Assembly (NCBI RefSeq): GCF_000382065.1
Contig: NZ_KB907500.1
Location: 62,001 to 126,000, forward strand
Direction: 5' to 3'
Origin: Stenotrophomonas hibiscicola ATCC 19867
GTDB taxonomy: Bacteria; Pseudomonadota; Gammaproteobacteria; Xanthomonadales; Xanthomonadaceae
DNA: 64,000 nucleotides
Made by a program: the position numbers and the translations under genes. Below the pieces are notes generated by a model. That model saw nothing but the letters and a program-made list of their open reading frames with translations, made no database searches and was not told the DNA's origin. Of the stretch, positions 43,487-52,963 are shown piece after piece (the first letter of the stretch is position 1; every line of letters begins with the position of its first letter).

Positions 43487-44629
43487 TCACCGAACTGCGG
43501 CGTTACCAAGCGACCCCGGCGTATGTACCGAGTTGCTAGTACCCGGCGCGATTTTCGGGATCGTAAGGCTCTGGCTACTCACGGATTCCTCTGAATTGGT
43601 TGGAGCTGCCGGCTTGTAACTACCCGGCGGCTGTCCGCTCGGTCCCGGCGCCTGTGCCACCGGGCTGCCACCTATCTGCGAATATGCCATGAAGCTGCCC
43701 AAGGTGCCCTGGAAGAACATGGCCGCCATTGGGGGCGCAGTCAGAATCAAGGTCGTCAGAATCAGGCCCATGCCGCCCTGCTGCATCGCCTGACTGGTCA
43801 TACCGTCGCTGGAAGCCCCGTCAAGCAGGAACCTGTTCACCAGCGCCGTCGCCCAGAACGAGGAAGACACGCGGATCACCATATCCAATGCAATGGACAC
43901 CATTGCCGACAGCACCGCCATCGAGAACATGGTCCCGATTCCGTAGAAGAGCCATCGCTGGAACAATTGTTTGGTCTGATCGAACAACAGACAGAGGATG
44001 AACAGTGGGCCGAAACCGATGAACAACGCCATCGCGACCTCATAGAGCAACAGCATCGAGCCAGCAGTCACAGCCGGGCCGCCCGTACCCAAGCCGATGA
44101 ACCACATGGCTCGTGTCTTGTCTTCCTGCAGCCCCGGGTCATTCAGGATCTTGATTCCATCCACACTGGACAGCGCAACCTGCATCCAGGCCAAGCTCTT
44201 GTCGATCTGCTCCTCGGGCTTCTGATCCTTCCCGGTAACGACATGGGTGATGAGACCCTTCACGTCCTCGGTCAGGAATTCATGAAGATCCCGGCCAAAC
44301 ATGCCCATGCTTGTCGCTACAGCCACGATAAGTGCGGCGCGCGCCATGTTGGTCACCAAGATCATCATCGAATCGCGGCTGCGTCCGGTGACGATACGAT
44401 AGCCCTGAATGAGGACCCACAAGGTCATGAGGGTCAGCGCCATTCCGCCCACCCACGCCATCATGTTGTCCATGACGTCGAAGCCGAACTTGCCGATTCG
44501 CTCCCGCAGATAGTCCAGGATGAGCTTGAAGAAAACGAAGTCGCCGACCGACTGGACGCGCGCCACGTGCCCCATCAAATCCTGGAATCCGCCCGAAAAA
44601 TCAAAGTTGGCAATCGACCTGATCGTCAT
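43487..44629 (-). CDS. virB6: VirB6, polytopic inner-membrane T4SS component
   Basis: A 380-residue VirB6/TrbL-type protein with about five to six transmembrane segments (VGGMALTLMTLWVLIQGYRI and LLYEVAMALFIGFGPLFILC among them), a central periplasmic loop (about 115-190), and a Pro/Ser-rich C-terminal tail. VirB6 contributes to the inner-membrane arches and stalk of the T4SS. GGGA lies eight bases before the ATG at 44629. A decayed second copy of part of its C-terminal coding region lies at 41.8 kb. Confidence 0.92.
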   Translation of the reverse strand: MTIRSIANFDFSGGFQDLMGHVARVQSVGDFVFFKLILDYLRERIGKFGFDVMDNMMAWVGGMALTLMTLWVLIQGYRIVTGRSRDSMMILVTNMARAALIVAVATSMGMFGRDLHEFLTEDVKGLITHVVTGKDQKPEEQIDKSLAWMQVALSSVDGIKILNDPGLQEDKTRAMWFIGLGTGGPAVTAGSMLLLYEVAMALFIGFGPLFILCLLFDQTKQLFQRWLFYGIGTMFSMAVLSAMVSIALDMVIRVSSSFWATALVNRFLLDGASSDGMTSQAMQQGGMGLILTTLILTAPPMAAMFFQGTLGSFMAYSQIGGSPVAQAPGPSGQPPGSYKPAAPTNSEESVSSQSLTIPKIAPGTSNSVHTPGSLGNAAVR

Positions 44630-44708
44630 ACCCACATTCCCTTGGTGATACCGCTATCGCTTGAGGCGCCCCGTAGGGACTCGAACCTCAGGTGCTTCAT
44701 TCCACGCA

Positions 44709-45506
44709 TCAGTCGATGGACAACGCCGTCTTCAGCGCTGCTGTCTTGACCAGGTCACTGATGACGGTCTTGGTTGGATCGCCCTTGAGCGCAGACTGGG
44801 CCACGACCTTCTGATTGGCCTCCATCACATCGATGTAGGCGTCGTATGCCTTGATCCGGGCTTCAAAGTTCTTGATCGTTGCGTTCATTTCGTTCGCAGT
44901 ACGCATCGAGTCGTTCGCCACTGCGTTCATGTCACCGAGCCGATTGCTACCAAAACGCAACTGCGCGATGTCATCCATGCTCTTCAGGAACGCAGGCCCG
45001 GTCGTCTGCATGAAGTAAACCGCATCGTTGTATTTGCGATTCTGCATCATGCGGATGTTCACGCAGATCTGCGTCTGCTGGCTCTTCCAGTCGCCCTTTG
45101 AATTGAAAATGATGTTGGGCAGCATGTCTTTCAAATCTGCGCCCGTGCCACAGGTTTCAGCGACCAGGTACTTGGGCGAAACGGGCGTCAGCTGTGCAGC
45201 GGAAGGAAGACCGAAGTTGTTGACGATACCCTGCACCTGAACCAGCATCTCGCCATACTCCTTGATGGTCTGGTTCCAGTCCTGAAGCCACTGTGTATTT
45301 TCTCTGACGAACTGGGTCTTCTCCTGCACCTTGGACTGCAGGGTATTGAACTGGTTCCAGATGTGCTGCATCAGCGCTGGACCGGTTTCCTGCACCGGAC
45401 CAAATGCCCCAGCGTTGGTGGCAGACAGCGCCAAGGCAACACCCAGCACCTTGGCCACCGGCTTGAGTACCTTGCGGGCGCTGGCCCGACGCTTGACGAT
45501 GTTCAT
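44709..45506 (-). CDS. virB5: VirB5-like pilus-tip protein
   Basis: A 265-residue exported protein with a basic N-terminus and a signal peptide ending near NAGA, then a mostly helical body (QFNTLQSKVQEKTQFVRENT and MNATIKNFEARIKAYDAYID) typical of VirB5/TrbJ-type minor pilins. VirB5 sits at the tip of the T4SS stalk or pilus. Two cysteines (ETCGTG and QICVNI) may pair. AGGAG lies seven bases before the ATG at 45506. It is placed between virB4 and virB6, as expected. Confidence 0.85.
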   Translation of the reverse strand: MNIVKRRASARKVLKPVAKVLGVALALSATNAGAFGPVQETGPALMQHIWNQFNTLQSKVQEKTQFVRENTQWLQDWNQTIKEYGEMLVQVQGIVNNFGLPSAAQLTPVSPKYLVAETCGTGADLKDMLPNIIFNSKGDWKSQQTQICVNIRMMQNRKYNDAVYFMQTTGPAFLKSMDDIAQLRFGSNRLGDMNAVANDSMRTANEMNATIKNFEARIKAYDAYIDVMEANQKVVAQSALKGDPTKTVISDLVKTAALKTALSID

Positions 45507-45565
45507 GGCAAAACTCCTGTTGTTCAGATTGACATCCACTTGCCTGTCTCCTGCTTGCGCTGCCA

Positions 45566-48004
45566 TCAAGCAGCGTCGGAACGGGGTTCCTTCCCCGAAC
45601 CCTTCCGGTTCTTGTAGAAATCTTCCAACCACTGTTCCGGCGTGAGCTCGTCCACGGTGATCCGATTGCGGACTGCAGCGGTCTGCAACACCCGATGCAT
45701 GATGTCGATGTTGTCGGTCGAGGCCGAGATCACCGAGAGGATGTCGTCCATGCCACGCAGGTTGAGCTGGCAGACGCTGGACGCATGGCCCTGCTTGACC
45801 AGGAAGCAGCGTGAGCGCTCGTCCAGGGCGGTAACTACCCTGAACTCGGCCTCGGTCAGCTTCAGGCCGTCCATGTAATCGCTCTTGCTGGCATTCGGGT
45901 TCGGCAGCAGGATCAGCGTGGCGGTCTGTTCGATCAGTGCAGCCGAGATGTCGCTCTTCAGCGCATCTTCCGGGCTCTGAGTTGCGAATATGCCCAGACC
46001 GTTCTGCTTACGGATGGTCTTCTGCTTGTTCTTCGCGAATTCCTTCAGGCCACCCTCGCCGTCCAGGATCTTCCAGAATTCGTCCATCACGTAGATCAGC
46101 GGACGACCATCGATCAGCGACTCCAGGCGGTGCAGCAGGTAATTGATGACCGGCACGCGCACTTCGGGATTGTCGATGATATCGGTGTAGTCGAAGCCGA
46201 TGATGTTGGCCCTGCTCAGGTCAACGGTGTCGACCGGATTGTCGAACACCCAGCCCAGCGAGTTGCCCGAGGTCCAGCGGCGCATGCGCGCATAGAGCCC
46301 ATCGTCGCCCATGTTGGGCAGGCTCTTCTGGAAGTTGGTCATGCTGCGCAGGTGCATGGGCGTATCGAGCATGCTTTCCACTGCGCGGTAGATGTCCTCC
46401 TCCTCGCGCGCACTGTACTCACGCTTACCGGCCAGCACCTTGATCAAGTCGGCCAGGAACTGCACGTTGGCTTCATTGTTCTCGCACTGGAACGGGTTGA
46501 ACCCGGTCGGCGCGCCGTTCTCCAAGGCCAGATAGTTACCACCGCAGGCGCGCACGAAGATCTCCGCACCCCGATCCTTGTCGAAGAAGAAGATGGTCGG
46601 TGACGGCTCATACTTCTGCACCTGGCTGAGCAGGAAGTTGATCAGTGCGGTCTTACCGGTACCGGACTTACCAATCACCATGGTGTTGGCGATCGCCTTC
46701 TCGCCCAACGAGTTCTCTGACGGATGGGTCGCGTGGAAATTGAAGTAGTACGGCTGGCCGTTGGTGGTCTGCAGCGTGGTGACGCAGTCGCCCCACGGGT
46801 TGTTGTGCTGCTTGCCGGTCGCGAAGTTGTGCAGTGGCGACAGGCCCAGGAAGTTCAGCGAGCTGACATTGGCCAGGCGGGTGCGGTAGCGCCAGTTGGC
46901 CGGCAGCTGCGAGTAGAAAGACGAGGTAACCGCCAGATCTTCCTTGGTCGACACAAAACCGGCATTGGACAGCTCGGCGCGCGTCGTGGCCACGTTCTGT
47001 GACAGCTTGGCCTGGCTGTCGCCGTAGACCGCCATGATGAAGTGATATTCGCCCAGCACGAAATTGCCCGACGAGAGCTGATCCATCGCCTGGTCCAGCT
47101 CGACGATCTGGCTGACCGCCTTGTCGCCGGAGGAGATCATCATGCCCTTGGTGCGGTCGAGCACCTTGAGCGCGTCCTGGCGCCCCATCGGGCTGAACGA
47201 ATGGGTGATGACGTACTCGTAGTCCAGGTACTTCAGGCCGTTGAGGATGCCCGGGTACGTTCCCTCAGCATATTCCTTGATGTTCAGGATGGCGCCGAAG
47301 TGGTTGGCACCGTTGGGGGTGTTGATGACGAAGTCACCGGTCTTGGCCGAAAACATGTGCCGGCTCACTGGCAGGTAGTCCTTGATCGGTGCCGACAGCA
47401 CCGGCACCGGCTCGTCGATGCGATTGATCAGGTAGCCGAACAGCTCCAGCGTTTCAGAGAACACCACGCCGTTCTTTGCCTCGTACATTCCCAGGCGGTA
47501 CGGCGCATAGTCGCGGATGACGGCCTCGACGTTGCCGGCCAGCTCCATCAACTTTTCTACTGCCTGCTCCTGCTCGGCGCGCAGCTTGTCCACGTTCGCC
47601 GACTTCTCGACGAAACGCTTACCCGCCACCACGGGGCGGTAGATCATGGTCAGGTACAGCTCGTTCTGCATGATGCGCTGTGAGGACAACATGCCCATGT
47701 ACTGATCGGACACATCCTGGTTGAAGCGCTGCTTGTAGTTGCTCTTGCCCTTCAGGGTCCGGCGACGACGGATGTCATGCACCCAGAACGCCACGTTCAC
47801 GAAGTCGGGTGCACGCAGCGTCTGCAGCAGGCGGTTGAACGTGTTGTGGCGATGCTCAAGCTCCCACTCCTCACGGCCGACGAACGGCAGCCCTTCCAGA
47901 TGCCAGGTCAGCAGGTAATCGCCGCCCGTGGTCTTGACCACGTTCGGGGCGACGTGCGACGACAATGGAATGAACTCACTGATGGAGGTGTCAGGGCTGA
48001 ACAT
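45566..48004 (-). CDS. virB4: VirB4, T4SS ATPase
   Basis: An 812-residue VirB4/TraC ATPase. The Walker A motif GKSGTGKT lies near residue 445 and the Walker B LIYVMDEFWKIL near 640, with the motif FATQSPEDAL after it. The N-terminal half is the CagE/TrbE/VirB domain that contacts VirB3 and the inner-membrane complex. It energises assembly and transport. It starts 81 bases after virB3. All catalytic motifs look intact. Confidence 0.97.
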   Translation of the reverse strand: MFSPDTSISEFIPLSSHVAPNVVKTTGGDYLLTWHLEGLPFVGREEWELEHRHNTFNRLLQTLRAPDFVNVAFWVHDIRRRRTLKGKSNYKQRFNQDVSDQYMGMLSSQRIMQNELYLTMIYRPVVAGKRFVEKSANVDKLRAEQEQAVEKLMELAGNVEAVIRDYAPYRLGMYEAKNGVVFSETLELFGYLINRIDEPVPVLSAPIKDYLPVSRHMFSAKTGDFVINTPNGANHFGAILNIKEYAEGTYPGILNGLKYLDYEYVITHSFSPMGRQDALKVLDRTKGMMISSGDKAVSQIVELDQAMDQLSSGNFVLGEYHFIMAVYGDSQAKLSQNVATTRAELSNAGFVSTKEDLAVTSSFYSQLPANWRYRTRLANVSSLNFLGLSPLHNFATGKQHNNPWGDCVTTLQTTNGQPYYFNFHATHPSENSLGEKAIANTMVIGKSGTGKTALINFLLSQVQKYEPSPTIFFFDKDRGAEIFVRACGGNYLALENGAPTGFNPFQCENNEANVQFLADLIKVLAGKREYSAREEEDIYRAVESMLDTPMHLRSMTNFQKSLPNMGDDGLYARMRRWTSGNSLGWVFDNPVDTVDLSRANIIGFDYTDIIDNPEVRVPVINYLLHRLESLIDGRPLIYVMDEFWKILDGEGGLKEFAKNKQKTIRKQNGLGIFATQSPEDALKSDISAALIEQTATLILLPNPNASKSDYMDGLKLTEAEFRVVTALDERSRCFLVKQGHASSVCQLNLRGMDDILSVISASTDNIDIMHRVLQTAAVRNRITVDELTPEQWLEDFYKNRKGSGKEPRSDAA

Positions 48005-48085
48005 ACGACTGCTTCCAAAGAGGTAGTGCCAAGGAGTTACAAAAGACCCGACGGGCGCGGACGCCCGCCAGGCCGGATCCGGACC

Positions 48086-48394
48086 TCAATCCATTCGGGC
48101 CGGCTTGTCGCGGTAATGGTTGGGGTTGAACACCCACATGCCATCGTGTTCCTGCACGTTGCGGACTTTCAGCTTGAACATCAGGCGCAGGCCCAACAGG
48201 CGGAAGATCATTTCGTCACGCTTGGCCATCTGCCGCATGATGAAGACCGCCACCGGAATGGTGAGCAGGAACCAGAAGTTCGTGTACATGCTGAGCAGCA
48301 GCAACCCGCCTGCCACCATGAAGAATGGCAGGTAGGGCACGCCCAGGAACATTGCTGGGCGCGTGCAGCCGCGGAACACGACGTTCTTATGCAC
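48086..48394 (-). CDS. virB3: VirB3, inner-membrane T4SS protein
   Basis: A 102-residue protein with the VirB3 pattern: a short N-terminus (VVFRGCTRPAMFLGVPY) and two closely spaced transmembrane helices (LPFFMVAGGLLLLSMYTNFW and FLLTIPVAVFIMRQM). It anchors VirB4 to the membrane. Its start overlaps the virB2 stop by eight bases, so translation is coupled. Confidence 0.93.
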   Translation of the reverse strand: MHKNVVFRGCTRPAMFLGVPYLPFFMVAGGLLLLSMYTNFWFLLTIPVAVFIMRQMAKRDEMIFRLLGLRLMFKLKVRNVQEHDGMWVFNPNHYRDKPARMD

Positions 48395-48797
48395 TGTAGT
48401 ACTGGATCGCGTTGTTGATCAGGTAGTAGGTGCTGCTGCCGCCACCGCACTTGCCGTCGCTGCCGTCACCCAGCAGCATGCGCGCGATCTGGCCCGCAGC
48501 GCCGATCAGCACGCCGCCGATCAGGATCGGTGCAACGTCGGCGATGCGCTTGTGCGCGAAGGCGATCTGATAACCGGCGAAGATCACCGCGATGGTGACC
48601 ACGGCGATCGAGGCGATGTTCAGCAGGCCGTTGATGTTGTTGAAGAAGCCGCACACCTTCTTGTCGGTGCCGCCGAAATCGACGGCACCGTTGGCGAAGA
48701 CCTGCGGGGCGAACATGGCGCCGACGAAGATCGTGGCCATCAGCAGGGTCTTCAGCGTGCGCTGGGCCTGGACGAGGTCGAGATTGGATCGCTTCAT
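48387..48797 (-). CDS. virB2: VirB2, T4SS pilin
   Basis: A 136-residue pilin precursor. A long signal peptide ends near QVFANG at about residue 36. The mature part has two hydrophobic helices (IASIAVVTIAVIFAGYQIAF and VAPILIGGVLIGAAGQIARM) joined by the basic loop AHKRIAD, the standard VirB2 fold. The C-terminal end is Gly/Ser-rich with a cysteine. AAGGAA lies eight bases before the ATG. Confidence 0.93.
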   Translation of the reverse strand: MKRSNLDLVQAQRTLKTLLMATIFVGAMFAPQVFANGAVDFGGTDKKVCGFFNNINGLLNIASIAVVTIAVIFAGYQIAFAHKRIADVAPILIGGVLIGAAGQIARMLLGDGSDGKCGGGSSTYYLINNAIQYYSA

Positions 48798-48870
48798 GGA
48801 TTGATTTCCTTGTTGATGGACTAACACAACTGAATCGGCCAGCCGGGGGACTGGCCGCACCACGACTTCG

Positions 48871-49854
48871 TCAGAACACGAAGGCCGCATCCCCTGCGGG
48901 AATCTGCTGCACCGGTGCGGCCTGCACCGGTGCGTTGTACGAATTCTCGGCACCCGCCACAGGCTGGTTGCGCTCGCTCCAGGGCCGCAGCATCACGGGC
49001 CCCTCATTGCTGGCACCGGCAGCGCCCGGCAACTGCTGCGGCATGGCCATCGCCTGCGCAGCACCCTGCTGAGGCAGCTGCTGCGGCATGCCACCGGCCT
49101 GCTGCTGGGGATAGGCGGGCCCTTGGCTGGGCTGCGCCTGGGGCTGCATCATCCTGTCCACTGAACCCAGCACCACCTTGGACAGCGCCTGGTCGGCGAG
49201 ATTCAGCAGACTGCCCCGCGCCATCGCACCGGTGGACGGGTACACGACATAGGCGCGTGCCGGATCTTCCGACGGCACGTACACCGGGCCATTGGACTGT
49301 GCAACGATGCGCGCCTGCGCCGGCGAAGCGAGCTGCGGATGATGCTCGACCTTCACTGCACGGCGCTCACCGCGACTGACCACGTCGATCGGTGCGACAC
49401 CATTGCTGGCGACCTGCTGGCCGCGGCGGATCGAGTCGTAGATCTTCTGCACGTAGCCGTGACGGAAGCCGGTCTCGAAATTGCCCGAGTAGTAACAGCT
49501 GAACGACTTGCCCCAGTCACCACCGGAGCGCTTGTAGCAGTCGGCGAGAATGCGCGAACCGGCCTGCAGGTTCGGGCACTGCTGGAAGGCCTTCTCGTAG
49601 GAATCCAGCCCGTATTTGCCCAGGTTGTAGCGATTGACCTGGGCCAACCCGATCGAGAAGTTGTAGCCCTTCTCTTCCAGCATGCGCACCGTCGCCAGCG
49701 CTTCATCCAACGCCTTGGGCTGACGCACCAGTGCACCGCCGACCACGCCGATGGCATACGGGTTGCGCGACGACTCCACGTTGATGACGTGTTGCATCAC
49801 GTCCATCGAGACGGCCATTTCCGGGCACGCCATCATTTCCAGTCCTGGCAGCAT
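48871..49854 (-). CDS. virB1: VirB1, lytic transglycosylase
   Basis: A 327-residue protein with an SLT domain in the first 165 residues (catalytic Glu27 in VESSRNPYAIG, then IGLAQVNRYNL and the segment CYYSGN) and a Pro/Gln/Ala-rich tail (for example MPQQLPQQGAAQAMAMPQQL). It locally opens peptidoglycan for channel assembly. No clear signal peptide precedes the catalytic domain, so export may need another route or an overlooked start. It lies four bases downstream of virB11. Confidence 0.9.
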   Translation of the reverse strand: MLPGLEMMACPEMAVSMDVMQHVINVESSRNPYAIGVVGGALVRQPKALDEALATVRMLEEKGYNFSIGLAQVNRYNLGKYGLDSYEKAFQQCPNLQAGSRILADCYKRSGGDWGKSFSCYYSGNFETGFRHGYVQKIYDSIRRGQQVASNGVAPIDVVSRGERRAVKVEHHPQLASPAQARIVAQSNGPVYVPSEDPARAYVVYPSTGAMARGSLLNLADQALSKVVLGSVDRMMQPQAQPSQGPAYPQQQAGGMPQQLPQQGAAQAMAMPQQLPGAAGASNEGPVMLRPWSERNQPVAGAENSYNAPVQAAPVQQIPAGDAAFVF

Positions 49855-49857
49855 TGG

Positions 49858-50901
49858 TCAGCCCTCCTGCCCCTGGGCACGCCCAGGATTGAAGTCGATG
49901 CCGGTGATGTAGCGCGAGCCGGCATGCGCCTTGATATGCACGACGATGTCGATGGTCATCATCAACAACCGCTTGATCACGTTGAACTCCAGGCCCGAAC
50001 CTTCGGCTGAAGCCTTCACCATCAGCGCCAGCTGGTCCCAGGTCTGCTCCGGGCTGCCGGCATGGCAGCTGGTGATCGAGCCCGGGTGGCCGGACGCGCA
50101 GTTGCGGATGAAGTAGAACGCTTCGTCACCGCGCAGCTCGGCCAGGATGATGCGTTCGGGCTTCATGCGCAGGCAGGCTTCCATGCAGCTCTTGGCCGTC
50201 ACATTGCTGGTGCTCTGCCCGCCCTTGGAATACAACAGGTGCACCACGTTGGGCTGGGTCAGAAACAGCTCGCGTGCGTCCTCGATGGTGACCAGGCGCT
50301 CGTTGTCCGGAATATGGTTGACCAGCGCCTTCATGAAGGTGGTCTTGCCGCTGCCGGTCGCGCCGGATACCACGATGTTCTTGCGGTACATCACCGCACG
50401 CCGGAAGAACTCGGCGTACTCTCGCGAATGACGCAGCTCCAGCAGCTCGCGATCCTGCTCGCTGATGCTGCCATCGCTTTCCAGAATCTGGTTGAAGAAG
50501 CCGTCTTCGTGATACTGCGTGAGCGACTTGGTGTGCTTGGAAGGCAAACGGATGGTGATCGACACCTTCCCCGCGTCACAGGCCGGCGGAATCACGAACT
50601 GCGCACGCTGGCCGGTGGGGAACGTGAGCGACACCACCGGATCGGCATCGGTGATGCGCTGGCCGGTGTTGCTCTCGTTCACCACTGCCGTGCAGAACTG
50701 CCGGGCCCGCTCGAACGTCAGGCTCGGCACCTCCACCCGCTGCCACCCCGCCCGGGTTTCCAGGTACAGCTCGCCGGGACGGTTGATGCAGATTTCCGTC
50801 ACTTCCGGAGAAGTCATGTACTCGGCGATGCCCAGCACTTCGTACTGATAGCGCAGGAAATCGCTGGAGACGAGGGCGAGGGGGGACACTTCGGCGTCCA
50901 T
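49858..50901 (-). CDS. virB11: VirB11, T4SS traffic ATPase
   Basis: A 347-residue hexameric AAA+-like ATPase. The Walker A motif GATGSGKTT lies near residue 182. The Asp box is VTIEDARELFL, the Walker B lies in RIILAELRGDEAFYF, and the His box is GHPGSITSCHAGS. It switches the complex between assembly and substrate transport. It follows virB10 after a 14-base gap. Confidence 0.96.
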   Translation of the reverse strand: MDAEVSPLALVSSDFLRYQYEVLGIAEYMTSPEVTEICINRPGELYLETRAGWQRVEVPSLTFERARQFCTAVVNESNTGQRITDADPVVSLTFPTGQRAQFVIPPACDAGKVSITIRLPSKHTKSLTQYHEDGFFNQILESDGSISEQDRELLELRHSREYAEFFRRAVMYRKNIVVSGATGSGKTTFMKALVNHIPDNERLVTIEDARELFLTQPNVVHLLYSKGGQSTSNVTAKSCMEACLRMKPERIILAELRGDEAFYFIRNCASGHPGSITSCHAGSPEQTWDQLALMVKASAEGSGLEFNVIKRLLMMTIDIVVHIKAHAGSRYITGIDFNPGRAQGQEG

Positions 50902-50915
50902 GATCGTTCGTTGGG

Positions 50916-52187
50916 TTACCGGCGGGGGTTCAGCACGTTGGTGAAGTCAACGTCCTTTGCAACGTAGACGTTCACGATCGTGCCCTGGTTGATGGTGACG
51001 GTCGGCGGACGACGCTGGCTCAGCGATTCATTGGCCAAGCGCTCCATGGTGCGTGCGGTGGCGCTCTCATAGGGCGACTGGATGGTCATGCCGTTATTCG
51101 CCACGGTAGTGGTTTCCGGGCCATGCTCTGCAGCGGCGTACTTGAACGCATCCGCCAGCAGACTGATCATCAGCGCCGAGGCGATACGGCTGCCCCAGTG
51201 CGCGCTGTACTGGCCCGGATGCCCGGCGCCGCCCAGCTGATCCACGCCCGGACTGGACATGGCCACGTCGATACCATTCGGCGTAGTGATGCGATCCCAG
51301 ATCACTTCCACCCGCTTGCCGGTGGGACCGCCGCCATAGGCGCCATAGATCTTGGAGCCCTTCGGCAGTAGAAGATTGCGGCCGTTGATCGAGTACACCG
51401 GTTCGGTCAGCAGGCACGAAGTGTAGCCCGCGATATCGGTGATGATGCGGGTTTCCAGCACGCAACGCAGGTAGGTACCCCGCACCAGCAGCGCATCGGG
51501 ACTGCGGATGTAGCTGGCATTGGACACGTCATCAACATCGGGGCCGCGACGAACCCGGGCCGGCGCTGCATTCTGCTGTCCACCCATCATCTGGGCCTGG
51601 AGGCGAAGGGTACGGGTCAGCTCGTCTTCCTGGCCCCCCTGCCCATCACCGCCCGCGCTGTCGCCAGCACCAACGAAGCCGTTCCCCGACGCTCCCATCC
51701 GGCGCTCGGCGAGCGTCGGACCCCGCGGGGCTTCGCGCTCGCTCATGCTGAAGGCCGGTTCTGCGCGAGTAGGCCCGGACGGCGGCGGCGGCAGCATCGG
51801 AATCGGGTCAACGGGCTGCATCGCCTGAGACGGAACCGGATCCGTCTGCACAGCGTCCGGCAGCGTCGGCGTGGACACACGCGCGACTTCCGGCACCTTC
51901 TGTGCAGCGTCCTTGTCATCCTGGCCCTTGCGGAACAGCAGGAAGCCCATGGCCACCAACAGCAACACGATGCCACCGAGGAACAGCAGCGCCTTCCGGT
52001 TCAGCCGCTGCTCTTCGGCCGAGCGCAGCTGCGGCGCGGCCGCGTCCAGATCCGGCGCCGGCTCGGCCTGGGCCGTGCCGAAGTAGGGATTCGACGGCGC
52101 GTCCGCGGCACCCTGTGCGCCGTACGGGCTCTGGCTCTCGTCGCGTCCATTGTTCGGGTCGTTTCCGGGAGTGTTCTGCTGGCTCAT
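50916..52187 (-). CDS. virB10: VirB10, trans-envelope T4SS scaffold
   Basis: A 423-residue protein with a cytoplasmic N-terminus of about 64 residues, a single transmembrane helix (ALLFLGGIVLLLVAMGFLLF), a Pro-rich periplasmic linker, and the C-terminal beta-barrel domain with the antenna region (GSRIASALMISLLADAFKYA). It links inner-membrane ATPases to the outer-membrane pore. Its start overlaps the virB9 stop. Confidence 0.95.
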   Translation of the reverse strand: MSQQNTPGNDPNNGRDESQSPYGAQGAADAPSNPYFGTAQAEPAPDLDAAAPQLRSAEEQRLNRKALLFLGGIVLLLVAMGFLLFRKGQDDKDAAQKVPEVARVSTPTLPDAVQTDPVPSQAMQPVDPIPMLPPPPSGPTRAEPAFSMSEREAPRGPTLAERRMGASGNGFVGAGDSAGGDGQGGQEDELTRTLRLQAQMMGGQQNAAPARVRRGPDVDDVSNASYIRSPDALLVRGTYLRCVLETRIITDIAGYTSCLLTEPVYSINGRNLLLPKGSKIYGAYGGGPTGKRVEVIWDRITTPNGIDVAMSSPGVDQLGGAGHPGQYSAHWGSRIASALMISLLADAFKYAAAEHGPETTTVANNGMTIQSPYESATARTMERLANESLSQRRPPTVTINQGTIVNVYVAKDVDFTNVLNPRR

Positions 52188-52963
52188 TTCTTCACGTTCC
52201 TTCGCAGGCCGACGACGAAGTCGCCGTGGCGGATGACCAGGTACGGGTAGGTCCCGTGCACGATCAGCGTATTGCCTTCAACCGTGGTGTTGACCACGAA
52301 GTCTTCACCGTATTCCGTTTCGCGACCAAACACGGCCGGGAAGATGCCGGTCTTGTACTCCGGCGAGTTCGGCAGTTTCAGATAGGTGAAACGGCCATCG
52401 TCATAGGCGTTGACCGGGATCAGCCACCCCATCTTCTTCGCCTTGCTGGTCGAATAGGAGTAGTTGAAGTTGTACTGGCGGTCCTTGGCCAGTTCCGAGC
52501 TCAACAGCGGTTTGGCCTCTTCCTCGACCGCTTCCTGGGCGACACCGAACACGGTGTCGTTGGGATAGACGAAGGCGATCTTGTACTGCACGCCTGCACG
52601 ACGGGCCTGCTCCAGCTGGCGCCAGTCGGTGGCCACCACCTTCAGTTCGAAGATGTAGGAATGGGTCTCGGTGCGCACCATCATGTTGGTGTCGACGTCG
52701 ACGTTCTTCGGCTTGAGGTAGAACACGTTCTCGCGACGGGTCAGTTCCCAGCCGCTGCTGAAGCCGGTGCTGTAGTCGAGGATCTTCTCGTTCGGGCTCA
52801 ACTCGATCTGGGTGGTCAGGCCCAGGCCGGTGCGAACCGGATAGATGCGGTCCTTCTCGTACTCGTAGTGGTCAACCGCCTGCGCCATCGCCGCTGCCGG
52901 GAACAGCAACGACAACATCGACAGCAGCGCCAGCGCGCTTCCCCTGATATTTCGACTACTCAT
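52184..52963 (-). CDS. virB9: VirB9, outer-membrane core complex protein
   Basis: A 259-residue periplasmic protein. The signal peptide ends at AMAQA near residue 28. The N-terminal beta-sandwich includes RIYPVRTGLGLTTQIEL and the C-terminal CagX domain includes PAVFGRETEYGEDFVVNTTV. It forms the core ring with VirB7 and VirB10. It overlaps virB8 at its start and virB10 at its stop, each by four bases. Confidence 0.95.
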   Translation of the reverse strand: MSSRNIRGSALALLSMLSLLFPAAAMAQAVDHYEYEKDRIYPVRTGLGLTTQIELSPNEKILDYSTGFSSGWELTRRENVFYLKPKNVDVDTNMMVRTETHSYIFELKVVATDWRQLEQARRAGVQYKIAFVYPNDTVFGVAQEAVEEEAKPLLSSELAKDRQYNFNYSYSTSKAKKMGWLIPVNAYDDGRFTYLKLPNSPEYKTGIFPAVFGRETEYGEDFVVNTTVEGNTLIVHGTYPYLVIRHGDFVVGLRRNVKK

